Part shown: positions 51,576 through 63,099 of the stretch, piece by piece
Position numbering within the stretch: position 1 is the first letter of the stretch
How the letters are laid out: each line of letters starts with the position of its first letter
Source: Siphonodentalium dalli
Lineage: Eukaryota > Mollusca > Scaphopoda > Gadilida > Siphonodentaliidae
DNA: 64,000 nt
NCBI GenBank assembly: GCA_032622095.1
Contig: CP136063.1
Coordinates: 68,215,897 to 68,279,896, forward strand
Reading direction: 5' to 3'
Notes under the pieces: model-generated
Told to the model about the DNA's origin: nothing
Database searches by the model: none
Seen by the model: only the letters and a program-made list of their open reading frames with translations
Program-made: the position numbers and the translations under genes

Positions 51576-52590
51576 AGGTTTCTTCCCAATTCCAATCGAA
51601 GATCTGATTGAGAAAACAGCTAAGTTTGAAACCACAGATAAGAGTCCATCAACTGCAGTTGATTTCACTGATGACACTGCTATGCTGAGGAGTGTGGCAA
51701 ACTCTTTAATTGCCAACAAATCATTTGATGCCACAGACATGGCAAAAAGGTTCTCAGAAGAGTTTTTCAAAGAACCTGATCGGGGTTATGGTGGTGCCAT
51801 AGCAACAGTTTTTGAGAGTTTGAAAAAATCTGAATATCAAGATGTTTATAGACCCGCAAGCAAGCAATTTCAGGGCTCGGGTTCTTTTGGAAATGGAGGT
51901 GCGATGAGAATCGCTCCTGCTGCTTTGTTCTCCTACAGTTACAACGATCATAATAAACTACAGGAACTTGTTGAAAATATAACTAGGCTTACACACACCC
52001 ACAGGAAAGCCATACAGGGGAGCATTATACAGAGCATGGCAGTTGACTTGGCTTTGCGAGAATCATACACAACCAGTTTGGATCCTAATAAGTTCCTTGA
52101 TACTCTTATTGACTATGTCGAACCTGACGAGAAAGCCTTTGTCGAGAAAGAAGAGATCGAGTCTCCAGAAAAGAAAAACTCAAATAAGAAGAAAGACCCT
52201 TGTCAATTGACACCATACACATACAAGCTTAATCTTATCAAAGAAATGCTGAAAGCTGACCATGTAGATTCAGAAATTATTGAAGATGAGCTGGGAACGT
52301 GTGTATCCGCTGTAGGATCAGTTCCCACTGCAATATATTCTTTTCTTAGGTCCCTCAGAGATATTGAAGGGATGGATGGTAGAAATGGATTTGAAAGATC
52401 TATATTATTGGCTATATCTTATGGTGGTGATACAGATACAATAGCCACAATGGCAGCTGCTATATCAGGAGCTTATTACGGATTGGAAGCAATTCCTGTT
52501 ACATGGATAGAAAGATGTGAAGGGACGAGTGATGCATTGCAACAGGCCACAAGCTTGCATGATCTCCACAGTGAACAAATTAATTCTTAA
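51481..52590 (+). CDS. ADPRS: ADP-ribosylhydrolase ARH3 type (ADPRS), intronless
   Basis: 369 residues in one exon; vertebrate ARH3 has about 363. The family removes ADP-ribose from serine on proteins and cleaves O-acetyl-ADP-ribose and poly(ADP-ribose), using two Mg ions, in nucleus, cytosol and mitochondria. Visible signatures: GDCLGSPYEG (catalytic Glu32), FTDDTAM (Thr63, Asp64, Asp65), DRGYGGAIATVF, GSFGNGGAMRIAP, SVPTAIYSFLRS and GGDTDTIATMAAAISGAYYG (Asp317, Asp319, Thr320), all expected metal ligands. A lysine/glutamate-rich insert (about residues 221-240) is less conserved. The start is set by alignment to the family and an A at -3. An in-frame ATG at 51370 could add 37 residues that do not look like a clear mitochondrial presequence. 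Confidence 0.97.
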   Translation: MSSTSKAAILLSKFQGTLVGAAVGDCLGSPYEGFFPIPIEDLIEKTAKFETTDKSPSTAVDFTDDTAMLRSVANSLIANKSFDATDMAKRFSEEFFKEPDRGYGGAIATVFESLKKSEYQDVYRPASKQFQGSGSFGNGGAMRIAPAALFSYSYNDHNKLQELVENITRLTHTHRKAIQGSIIQSMAVDLALRESYTTSLDPNKFLDTLIDYVEPDEKAFVEKEEIESPEKKNSNKKKDPCQLTPYTYKLNLIKEMLKADHVDSEIIEDELGTCVSAVGSVPTAIYSFLRSLRDIEGMDGRNGFERSILLAISYGGDTDTIATMAAAISGAYYGLEAIPVTWIERCEGTSDALQQATSLHDLHSEQINS

Positions 52591-52639
52591 AGATGTATTC
52601 TGGGTTCCATCGAGTATGGGAAACCATATTGACATTTAC

Positions 52640-53705
52640 ATGTAATAGATAATTGCGCTTAAGTGCAATAAGGAATCTCTAATTGGGCTTAAGCGCAATA
52701 AGAATATTCCTTATTGTGCTTTAAAGCGCAATTAGAGATACCTTATTGCGTTTAAGCTCAATTAGATCTCCCCTTATTCAGCCTTCATAATTGGCTACGG
52801 CAATCAGCATTGCCGAAGCAATTTGCTGAAGCAAACTGGGCCACGGCATACTGTTGCCGTAGCAGATTGTCGAAGCCAAACAATCTGAATTACTCTCGTG
52901 TCCGGAATAAAAGTGCAGTCTGGAATATAAGTACAGGTTTAAAAATCCGACCTAATGTAATACAAGTGCAGACTGGAATATAAGTACAGGGCGAAACAAA
53001 TTTATTATTCTATTTACCAATAAACTATTTGGCATGGCCTATTGTGAGTTAATAATATAACAGCAATCGTTAAAACCTGATACGTGATGCAATATCAATA
53101 TATTGCTACAGTATACTGACATTTACTCAGGATTTTATAAACACCCTCTTACGATTTGAAGTGGGGGGGGGGGGGGCAAAATCGGCCTGTCAAGACACGT
53201 TTATTACAGACACAAGGGCTGCCTTATTGCACTTAAGCACAATAAGGGATTCCTTATTGCGCTTAAGCGCAATTACATCCTTATTGCACTTAAGCGCAAT
53301 TAATATCTCCCTCATGAGATCACCCCTCTGCAAATACCGGCAGTAGAATTATCCTATATTTGCTCCACCCATTGTACCATGGACTACACCATTTTAATTA
53401 TAGGGAGTTTATGTAGTAATGTGGCTAATTGCGCTTAATCGCAATAAGGAATATTCCTTATTGCGCTTAAGCGCAATTAGCTCTTATTGCGCCTATGCGC
53501 TTAAGCGCAATAAGAATATTCCTTATTGTGCTTAAGCGCAATAAGAATACTTATTATTGCACTTAAGAGCAATAAGAGATTTCCTTATTGCACTTACCGG
53601 TAAGCGCAATAAGATATTCCTTATTGTGCTTAAGCGCAATTAGAGATTCCCTTATTGCGCTTAAGCACAATTAGAGATTCCTTATTGCGCTTAAGCTCAA
53701 TTATT
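52640..53705. repeat. Cluster of about 17 CTTAAG-centred 18-24 bp palindromes
   Basis: Variants of ATTGCGCTTAAGCGCAAT, many extended to CTTATTG...CAATAAG, in three groups (52646-52765, 53220-53300, 53425-53705), with spacers such as GGAATATTCC that are themselves palindromic. Confidence 0.93.
52906..52911 (+). terminator. Candidate poly(A) signal AATAAA for ADPRS
   Basis: This is the first canonical AATAAA after the ADPRS stop, about 315 bp downstream. The intervening 3' region holds CTTAAG-centred palindromes and a GGCTACGGCAA foldback (52795-52885), so the mRNA 3' UTR would be strongly structured. Confidence 0.4.
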
Positions 53706-54358
53706 TATTTAAATGTTAATTTGGCTTCCCATAATCGAGTAGATCGAGTGATAGCAACCAGAACATTTTTTACACAACTTAATTTAGCATAGATCTGACA
53801 TAAATAGATTTTATATCTTGAATACGATGTACCAGCAGGTCTCTAGAATTTTATGGTGGGAAAATTTTGATGAACCTCTAGATCTTACTATAAATAATTG
53901 AGAAATGTTTCAACACAGTTTTTTTTTTAAATAGGTTCTTAACTCAATCAATCTGGGACACAATCCTTCTAAATGTTATATTTATTGACAGATAATTTAG
54001 AATATAATTTTAATTAATAATTACCCATGTACCGGTATAATATTATATACAGTAATTCTTATATCTTTAGTATAATATTATATAATTGCTATTAATTGGT
54101 CAAATATATATATAAATTATATTATCACTTAATAATTACAAAATTTAGAAGGACTGTGAGCACTGAATACATCATTATTTAGACTGTGATAAAATTTATC
54201 TAATATTAATGTATTTGTTGAACTATAACTAGTACTAGTATATTCTTATCCAAAGTTGTAAAAATTCAATTTTATACTGACCTGAAGCTAATAGTTTTAA
54301 TATTAATAAAATAGAATAATATATTCCATTCTGTTTGATCAATCAATTCCACACAATT
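53706..54358. other. No gene recognised
   Basis: AT-rich sequence with TATATA-rich runs; no repeat shared with other parts of the window seen. Confidence 0.4.
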
Positions 54359-54359
54359 A

Positions 54360-54575
54360 CAGTAATGCCATAAGTAATCGACTCATTAAACACAGCAGAA
54401 TTATGTGTAACTTTTCAGGATTTAGTCGGAAATATGGCTTTATATTGCCATTCATCGGAAAGCTCTCCCCGAGAGCTTTCCGATGAATGGCAACAAGCCA
54501 TATTTACGACTAAATCCTAAAAAGTTACACATAATTCTGCTGTGTTTAAGGAGTCGATTACTTTGGGCATTACCA
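54360..54575. mobile_element. Family B MITE
   Basis: Near-complete palindrome (CAGTAATGCCATAAGTAATC; arms with ATTATGTGTAAC). Confidence 0.85.
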
Positions 54576-54769
54576 TACTTGAACAATTAATAACCTCATA
54601 AACTTTTCACCGTTGATATATGAATGGTTTTCACTTTAATCTGTGTAGTATCTTTCTCTCCGAGTAAACCCTGATTGGAGCAATTTGAATCAAGATCATA
54701 GCAACACAAATCGACAGGCTTTAAAGACATACCGGGTATTATGAACTTGTAAAGTTGTTCGGGTGCGTG

Positions 54770-55117
54770 AAACTGATAACTTAGTATTCAGGCGCTATGC
54801 TATTCTAGCATTCTACTAACATCACCCAAAATCTCAAAGAAATCGACCATACAAACTCCATGGAAATCACCGTCTGAACTACGCTCAATTGTAAATATTT
54901 ACATCTCGATTCGGGATGCAACAATCGGCAATAAACTGCTGGTAACGCAAATAATTTCGCCATCGATGCTCATTGCATTTAATAAATATAACGTATAAGA
55001 CTGATGGTGTGTTTTGCAAATTTGGGTTAATATTCATAAAAATAACTACTTTGAGCAAGATTATTTTCCATTTATATTTGATCACCCAACTGGAGTGTTT
55101 CACATTACTTTAAAGGT
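54770..55117. repeat. Diverged dispersed repeat, pair with 34775-35115
   Basis: Same block order as its partner. The family B copy that follows begins directly at its end. Confidence 0.8.
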
Positions 55118-55118
55118 A

Positions 55119-55333
55119 CAGTAATGCCCTAATTAATCGACTCCTTTAACAACAGCAGAATTATGGGTAACTTTTCAGGATTTAGTCGGATATATGGCTT
55201 GTTGCCATTCATCGGAAAGCTCTCCCTGAGAGCTTTCCGATGAATGGCAACAAGCCATATTTCCGACTAAATTCTGAAAAGTTACCCATAATTCTGCTGA
55301 GGTTAAAGGAGTCGATTAATTAGAGCATTACTT
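55119..55333. mobile_element. Family B MITE
   Basis: CAGTAATGCCCTAATTAATC at the left; nearly perfect palindrome. Confidence 0.88.
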
Positions 55334-56165
55334 TATTTTACCATGGCCAGTCTGGGCCAGTGTCAATTTTAGTGCCAGTGCCATCTGGTCAGCCCCCTAA
55401 TAAATAGGCTATAATAAAAATATGTTTCCTCTGACATTACCGGTACCTAACCACAGTAAATCTCCCTACTTAAAATATTTTATTGGCCTCTGTCAACGTT
55501 TATACGACCACAATTCAATTTTAAGTGGATAGTTTTTCTTTGTGGGTAGTTGGACTGCGCATGCTCATGACAAGCGAGTCAAAAATGAATATCAAGCACT
55601 GTTTCATTTCAGCTGCAAAATCATGGCGTATTAATATCCGGTGTTAATACCCATATTTGTGATGGAATCACTGTCATGTATACGTACATGTAAATATCGT
55701 AGATGGATAGATCATACGGTATTCAATCATGTTGTTAACAATGGTTAATGAACAACCCACAATTTCCCAATATGCGATGAAATCGTGTAAAACACATGAA
55801 CAGACTATCTAAATTTTTGTTGGGCCCCGATTTCTCCACTTACAATTGAATCATGGTCGTCTGAATGTTATATCAGATAATTTTCTTTTAATTTCTCTTC
55901 TGGATGACATGTGAGCGCTTGAATATGGATGACATGTGAGCGCTTGAATATGGATTCAATTAAATTACAACTACTTTAGACATGCATGCGTTTTACTGTC
56001 CGAGAGGCTAAAGCGCGACCTGACATATCATTTCCTGGAATAATACAGTATGTTATTTGTCGACTGACTCTTCTATATGCTTATTGATCGTTTGGAAAAA
56101 ATATGTTAATTAACCCATATTTCTGTTTAATACCTGGCATGCCAATATATACACAGGTTTAAGAT
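55334..56165. other. No gene recognised
   Basis: Contains a 26-bp tandem duplication at 55905-55955 (GGATGACATGTGAGCGCTTG...). Nothing else supported. Confidence 0.4.
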
Positions 56166-56169
56166 TTAA

Positions 56170-56379
56170 CCGTTTGATGATGGGAGCTGCATTATAGATC
56201 CGATCCTATGCTAGTATATTGTCTTATACTTGCGAGTCTACCATAGGGAGCCTCGCATATATAAGAGAATGCACTGGTTCACAAGGTCAAGGTAAATATT
56301 GTTAGGCCAATATATTCTCTTATATATGCATTGGCACAGGGTTTTCTTAAAATTTCAGGAAGCTCCAGTCGTGGGAGGG
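56170..56379. mobile_element. Family D element
   Basis: TTAA at 56166-56169 and 56380-56383; ends CCGTTTGATGATGGGAGC and the inverse of CCAGTCGTGGGAGGG. Confidence 0.75.
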
Positions 56380-56389
56380 TTAAGGTTTT

Positions 56390-58035
56390 TAGCTCACCTG
56401 AGACGAAGTCTCCGGTGGAGCTACATGTGTATAGTCATCACTCGTCGTCCGTCTGTCCGTCCGTCCATCCGTCGGTCCGTCAACAATTCTTTGAACATCT
56501 TCTCCTCTGAAACCGGAAGACCGAATTGGTTCATATTTGGTGTGGATGTTCCCTAGGTGGATTCAAATACTCCAGAGCACTGCTGCAGCCGCTACAGCGC
56601 TGCATTGAAAACAAATGGGTCGCAATATTTGTAAAACATGCTTCACTTCTACCTATTAAAACTCTTAAGTCCAAAAATGGATTAAAAACACTCCAGAGCA
56701 CTGCTGCAGCCGCTACAGCGCTGCATTGGAAAAAAATGAGTCGCAATATTTGTAAAACATGCTTCACTTCTACCTATTAAAACTCTTAAGTCCAAAAATG
56801 GATTAAAAACACTCCAGAGCACTGCTGCAGGCGCTACAGCGCTGCATTGAAAAAATATGGGTCGCAATATTTGTAAAACATGCTTCACTTCTACCTCTTA
56901 AAACTCTTAAGTCCAAAAATGGATTCAAAACACTCCAGAGCACTGCTGCAGCCGCTACAGCGCTGCATTGAAAAAAAATGGGTCGCAATATTTGTAAAAC
57001 ATGCTTCCTTTATATCTCTTAAAACTCTTAAAGTCCAAAAATGGATTCAAAACACTCCAGAGCACTGCTGCAGCCGCTACAGCGCTGCATTGAAAAAAAA
57101 TGAGTCGTAATATTTGTAAAACATGCTTCACTTCTACCTATTAAAACTTGGAGTCCAAAAATGGATTCAAAACACTCCAGAGCACTGCTGCAGTCGCTAC
57201 AGCGCTGCATTGAAAAACAAATGGGTCGCAATATTTGTAAAACATGCTTCATTTATATCTCTTAAAACTCTTAAGTCCAAAAATGGATTCAAAACACTCC
57301 AGAGCACTGCTGCAACCGCTACAGCGGTGCATTGAACAAAAATGGGTCGCAATATTTGTAAAACATGCTTCGTTTATATCTCTTAAAACTCTTAAGTCCA
57401 AACATGGATTAAAAACACTCCAGAGCACTGCTGCAGCCGCTACAGCGCTGCATTGGAAAAAAATGAGTCGCAATATTTGTAAAACATGCTTCACTTCTAC
57501 CTATTAAAACTCTTAAGTCCAAAAATGGATTCAAAACACTCCAGAGCACTAGATATCTACAGAGCACTGCTGCAGCCGCTACAGTGCTGCATTGAGCAGA
57601 GTGTTATTTTAATGACTAATTGGGGTGGGCAGTAAGACAGCCAATTATTGGATATGCCCTCCCCAGGCAAGGAGCAATCAGCCCATCTGGTGGATAGTTA
57701 TCCCAGATGGGTTAGCATAGATTTTGTTGTATTTTCTTTTAATCTGTATTAACTTTATTATCTTCATTATTATTTGTGCATATTTTGTTGGAGTTGCTCT
57801 TTGTCAATAAATTATCTCCCTCTCTCTCTCTCTATCTCTTAAAACTCTAAGTCCAAAAATGGATTCAAAACACTCCAGAGCACTGCTGCAGCCGCTACAG
57901 CGCTGCATTGAAAAAAAATGAGTCGTAATATTTGTAAAACATGCTTCACTTCTACCTATTAAAACTCTTAAGTCCAAAAATGGATTCAAAACACTCCAGA
58001 GCACTGCTGCAGCCGCTACAGCGCTGCATTGAATT
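56390..58035. repeat. 121-bp tandem array (11 units) with dispersed-repeat head
   Basis: A head containing TTAGCTCACCTGAGACGAAG and a (CCGTC)n tract is followed by nine units of about 121 bp (CTGCTGCAGCCGCTACAGCG, GTCGCAATATTTGTAAAACA). The array is interrupted at 57604-57835 and resumes for two more units. Confidence 0.93.
57604..57835 (+). mobile_element. Insertion in the tandem array, retroposon-like
   Basis: A unique 230-bp sequence ends CAATAAATTATCTCCCTCTC, giving a poly(A)-signal-like motif and microsatellite tail that merges with the ATCTCTT of the array. Confidence 0.5.
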
Positions 58036-58039
58036 TTTC

Positions 58040-59625
58040 CAAATCCATATTTGAAAACAGATTATGACTAATAAACCTTAGATGTTCAGGATTATAAACT
58101 GGACCAAAAAGAGCATTAATCATGAGAAAGTGGCCAATATTTTTGCTTTCTTCCATGGGTCCCGCTTCTTACGTGTATGAGAAAAGAATTGCACTGAAAA
58201 AAGCAGTTCCATCAGTTCGCACAGGTTTTCATTGTTATTGTTTACCTTCAATTACTAATGTGATGCCAAAGTCAGCTCATTTAATTTATCTGGTGCTTTA
58301 AATGGTATGTATATTGAAAGATATACAGAATTCTTGTATTATTGTATGATGTTCATCCTTGGGCAGATGGGACCTACCAATATAATGAAAATCTGAGTAA
58401 TTGACCATAACATGCTCATTCTTAACAAACAAGTATTTGATTTCAGGAATACTATTTCTGCCAAAGTGGCTTCAAAGTAAAATATTGTTTTGTTATTTTC
58501 TGGTGCTTTTCATTAACTTTACATGATTGGCATTCCATCGCATGGTTGTTTTAAACACTTCACCCCATGTGTCTGTCTTATTCTGTTAATATCACAGTTT
58601 TTCATAAAACATTTGTGAGTGGGTCCCCAATTCGCCTTGGAAAAAACTTGCATTGCAGGGTGGGCACAAGTCCGAGAACAGATTGGAAAAAACTTGAGTT
58701 CCTGGGGTGGTGGGTTCCAAAAAATAAAATAAAAATGTCAACCTTGTATCATGAAAATGTTCCTTACCACCACCCCTTCCCCCAGCATGTTTTACACATA
58801 TCGTGACCCATTTTTTTTCAGATTTGTAAAACATATTATTAGATTCAATCTTCGGCTGTAAACTTTTTTCTAATCTGATTTCTTGTATCTTCGGCTGTAA
58901 ACTTTTTTTCTAATCTGATTTCTTGTAGCGATTGCAGCAGGGAAAAAAATGGATACGTCTAATTTTTTGACCACATTATGTGCCATATAATATATGTTAA
59001 AACGTCTACCTTGGAACTACCTGACTGATTAATCTGACATACATATAGTGTTTTTGGGTCCATGGATAATTGGGCTTTAAACATGTCTAAATGGTTTTAT
59101 ATAAAGCGCTTGTGAGATTGAAAATTTCCAACAATTGAGAAAGTTTGAGATGTCGGTTGTGAAATTTCAACCTAAGACTTGGGAGTCTGGGCCCCGGACG
59201 AGAGGGGACTTCTTGAGCTGGAGGAGGGGGTGATCACTAGTGTACAGTTGGTAATTTCAAGTTAGATTTGGTAATTTCAAGGTAGATTTTGTTGATTTGG
59301 TAATTTGATATTCACTGATCTACATTCATGAAGCCTTTCTAGCCACATATCCTGTTTAGATCTACTTCTTTTAAAGTGATTATGAAAAGTTCTGACTGTT
59401 GTGGTCTCCAAAGTCCCAGTCTTATCAGTCTTTGCAGTCTGGTGAGCGACCCCACAGTCTTTGACTGTCTTGTTTATGATACTTAAATGAATACCTCAAG
59501 TTTGGAATCTCAAATTAAACCTGTCCAGTGATTTATTTTACAAACTGGAAACAAATACCTACTGTATTGAAACGACCCCCCCCCCCCCCCTTTGGGTAGG
59601 AACAGGAGATATTCTGTTACTCTAC
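58040..59625. other. No gene recognised
   Basis: A 43-bp tandem duplication near 58847-58925 (CTTCGGCTGTAAACTTTTTT...). Otherwise nothing supported. Confidence 0.4.
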
Positions 59626-60370
59626 ATGTATATGTAACATTTCAAGGACCCGCTTACCACCGGGTTTGCGCCAGCCTTGGTGTTTGGAAATTCTAAACGA
59701 ATAAGCTTACAACAATTAGAAGATTGAAATCTTCCCGTGATTATACACGATAAATAGTGTTAAAACTAATTGTAAACGAATAAATTACAGCAATTAGAAG
59801 ATTGAAATCTTCACGTGATTACACACGATAAATAGTAATAAAACTAATTGTACATGTTAATGTACTGTGACATTATTGTCTCGAAGTATAAACTCTTCAT
59901 CCACAAACCTGAAAATTCCAAACTGAAATGGCCTGAAAAATTGGTCTACTCTAGCTCTGGAAAGACAATCATTTCCAACTAGCAATGCGTGTGCTCTGTA
60001 TATAACATATATTATACAAAAAGAAATAACAAAATGTATTCAAAATACATGGAAAATAAATATACTCTACATGTATATGTAACATTTCAAGGACCCGCTT
60101 ACCACCGGGTTTGCACCAGCCTTGGTGTTTGGAAAATTCTAAACGAATAAGCTTACAACAATTAGAAGATTGAAATCTTCCCGTGATTACACACGATAAA
60201 TAGTGTTAAAACTAATTGTACATGTTAATGTACTGAGACATTGTCTCGCAGTATAAACTCTTCATCCACAAACCTGAAAATTCCAAACTCAAGTGACCAG
60301 CTGCTAAATTGGTCTACTCTAGCTATCGAAATGGCAAACATTTCCAACTAGCTATGCGTGTGCTTTGTAT
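59622..60370. repeat. Direct duplication, two copies about 440 bp apart
   Basis: CATTTCAAGGACCCGCTTAC ... CTCTTCATCCACAAACCTGA occurs at 59622-59995 and 60064-60370. The first copy also has an internal duplication around AATTAGAAGATTGAAATCTT. Confidence 0.88.
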
Positions 60371-61860
60371 ATAAACGAGGGCCCACTGATATTCAAATTG
60401 AATTCATCCATTTATTTGGGAAATTCATTGGGTAACACGGTCAACTTATCTGTAAGACACATATAGAGCCCACTAATATTATTTGATATTATGCTCTGTC
60501 TTGCCTGATTATATACACATGTGAGCCAACTGGAATGCACCATTATCTCAAAGCATATAGCCATGGAGAGCGGTGTGTTCTATGCTCTTACACGCTATTT
60601 TGGAATTAACATATACATGTAATACCAGATGCCATCAAATATGGCGTACTATACACAAATTTATCTGGAAATGTATATGCTTGGTGTGTCAAAACATCGA
60701 AAAACAAAACTATTGAACTGTTGGGCATATATTCCCACAATCTACAAACATAAAAACTTCACCAAAATTTCGAAATCTCTATAATATATTCTCACAAGAG
60801 ATACAAGCTATACCTGGAAGTATTTCCACATCACAGTGGCTGATTATGCAATGTAAACACCATGACAAGCAAATCACGTCATTAATCACCAACTCCAATA
60901 GAGTAGGGATATCAATTTCCCATCATTAAAGTTACAGATGGTTTGGGACAATATTTGGATTTGGAGCACCCGTTGTATGGACTGGCATAAAAAAAACACT
61001 TGTTCACTTCCAACGGCCATTTTCGCTGTCATTTTGAAAACTTTTTAGACACCGATTCGAATTGTCAAATCCTTGGGATATTACTTATTATAACATATTA
61101 GGATTCGCCATTTTATAGTTTTAGAGTCAGCTTATGCACGAAATGACAGGTATTTGCTCTGGCAACAAGAATAATGCGTTTTTGTTGCAGGTTTATGTCA
61201 CATTAATAAATTTAGAGGACATTGAAGTGATTGGTAGTACACTCCAGGAAATAGCCACCATATTGCCTGTTGCATACACGGCCGTCAAAATAGTTTGAGC
61301 AGACATCCTTACGAAAAAAAATGGATAAAGTTTAATACTGGTGCCCCAGTCTGGGGATGAACGTTGCCTGACATGGTTCCCGGACAAAAATCAAATTTTC
61401 ACCATTTTCTTACATATTTTCTTCATTTTTATCCAAAATATTAACGACTTTCCCTTCATGAAACGCATGGAAATTATGGATATGTTATTATTTGGTCACA
61501 TTTGGCAGTCAGGGAACTCGACTGAGCGTTTATCTTTGGCAGATTTGTTTATTAACAAAATTCCAATTTTCACCATATTTTCACCATTTCTTCTTTACAT
61601 AATCCAGTCTTTTGACGCAAAAACTACGACTGTTCCATTCTGAAATTCATGGGGATTTTGGATGTGTTATTATATGAGTACAGTCATACTAAAAAACACA
61701 AATAGTCATTGCATAGCAAATTTGTTCACGGTTTGGCATTTCTTTCCATCAGTTTCACTGGACTAATAAGCAACTGCAAAATTGACACAAAAAAAGCCAT
61801 AAGTACAACCATATTTCATAGAAACACCAAAACAGAGGACTTTCCTATGGCAAGCCGTTG
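60371..61860. other. No gene recognised
   Basis: Two diverged tandem units of about 210 bp around TTTTCACCATTTT...GGATATGTTATTAT (61390-61680) explain the plus-strand frame at 61341-61643. Confidence 0.4.
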
Positions 61861-61863
61861 TCA

Positions 61864-62710
61864 TATTTTCGATTTATTTGGACTTAAGTGCAAATAATTG
61901 CACTTAAGTCCAAATAGCGAATTGTACTTCAGTCCAAATACCACATAAGTGTGAATTCGGCGAGGATTTGTACTTAAGTGCAAATGAATTACACTTAAGG
62001 ATAAATACTGATAGTTTCGTCTATTTGCACTTAAAGGGGTACTGTACGCCAAATGTTGTTGTTGGTTTCTATAGTCTCCGAGTCAGAGAATAAGGTAACA
62101 CTTTTTTCATTATTTGAAAGTCTGTTGAGTACGAAGTAGTGTTACGGATGACAAATTTACCGGAATGCAAAAATACAAATTGTCGTTGTCGAGTAATGTT
62201 TGTACAGTTTTCAACCAAATGAATCAAATAAAAGTTATATTATAGGCATACTAGTCCAATATAATCATTTAAGTTATTGTATCGTCGCTAGTCAGTGAGT
62301 GACTTGAGTGTTCTCCCCGTATCATTATAATATTTTAAGCAATCGTGTGTGCGATCGGTTTAACATCCAGTATCCCTCAATTACTTTATTTTGATTACGG
62401 AAATTCGTAATTTAATTGACGCCATTTTATGGCTCCAGTCATAAATTCAATTTATATCAAATTATTAACTTTTAAATTATTAAATTTTAAGATAGCATAT
62501 TAACCTGAGCGTTTACAGAATACATCTTCGACTCAAATTACTTATGTTTCTATATATTATCGATATTAGATCGTTGTTGTCACCGGAAATTTAATGCAAA
62601 TGGCGTACAGTACCCCTTTAAGTCCAATTCCTCGCCGAATTCACAATTATGTGGTATTAGCACTTAAGTACAATTCATTTGCATTTAAGTGCAATTCAAC
62701 TGTAAAAAAC
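61864..62710. repeat. Cluster of CACTTAAGTG palindromes split by TTAA element
   Basis: TTTGCACTTAAGTGCAAAT variants at 61870-62030 and 62640-62705. The two halves also form a larger inverted repeat (GAATTCGGCGAGGA / TCCTCGCCGAATTC). Confidence 0.85.
62035..62617. mobile_element. 583-bp TTAA-flanked element
   Basis: TTAA at 62031-62034 and 62618-62621. Perfect termini AGGGGTACTGTACGCC and inverse. Inserted into the CTTAAG of a CACTTAAG palindrome; no coding frame. Confidence 0.9.
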
Positions 62711-63099
62711 ACCCCCAATCAGAGATTAAGCCAACCTAGTGTTGCTCATAGTGTTGCTCAATAAAAACTAGTTCCTACTTAACATTTGCACTTAAAACTG
62801 TTTGTCCTACCTATCCATGCCATATAATTTGTTATGCCGATACATGGGCACGCATGGTCATTTCCCTATTTACAGGGGCGTAGCCTATCTATTAAAGGTT
62901 GAGAACCCATGACATTCCTTTAGGAGTCTGGGTCAATTTCCTACTTACTACATGTAGGTCTATGGGTATCCATATGGGTCCATGACCATCCGGATCATGT
63001 TGGGTCATCAGTCATGTGGCGCCTTTAACTCACATGATTTTCTTCATCGTATCATTGGTAAAGAACATGCATGAATTTGGTGGAAACTAGAGCTATTTA

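Noticed and set aside
51399-51770. Antisense ORF of 123 codons within ADPRS
   Set aside because: Shadow of the conserved ADPRS coding frame.
56299-58004. Several ORFs in the 121-bp array (ALLQPLQRCIE..., ECFESIFGL...)
   Set aside because: Non-coding tandem repeat; frames change between units and appear on both strands.
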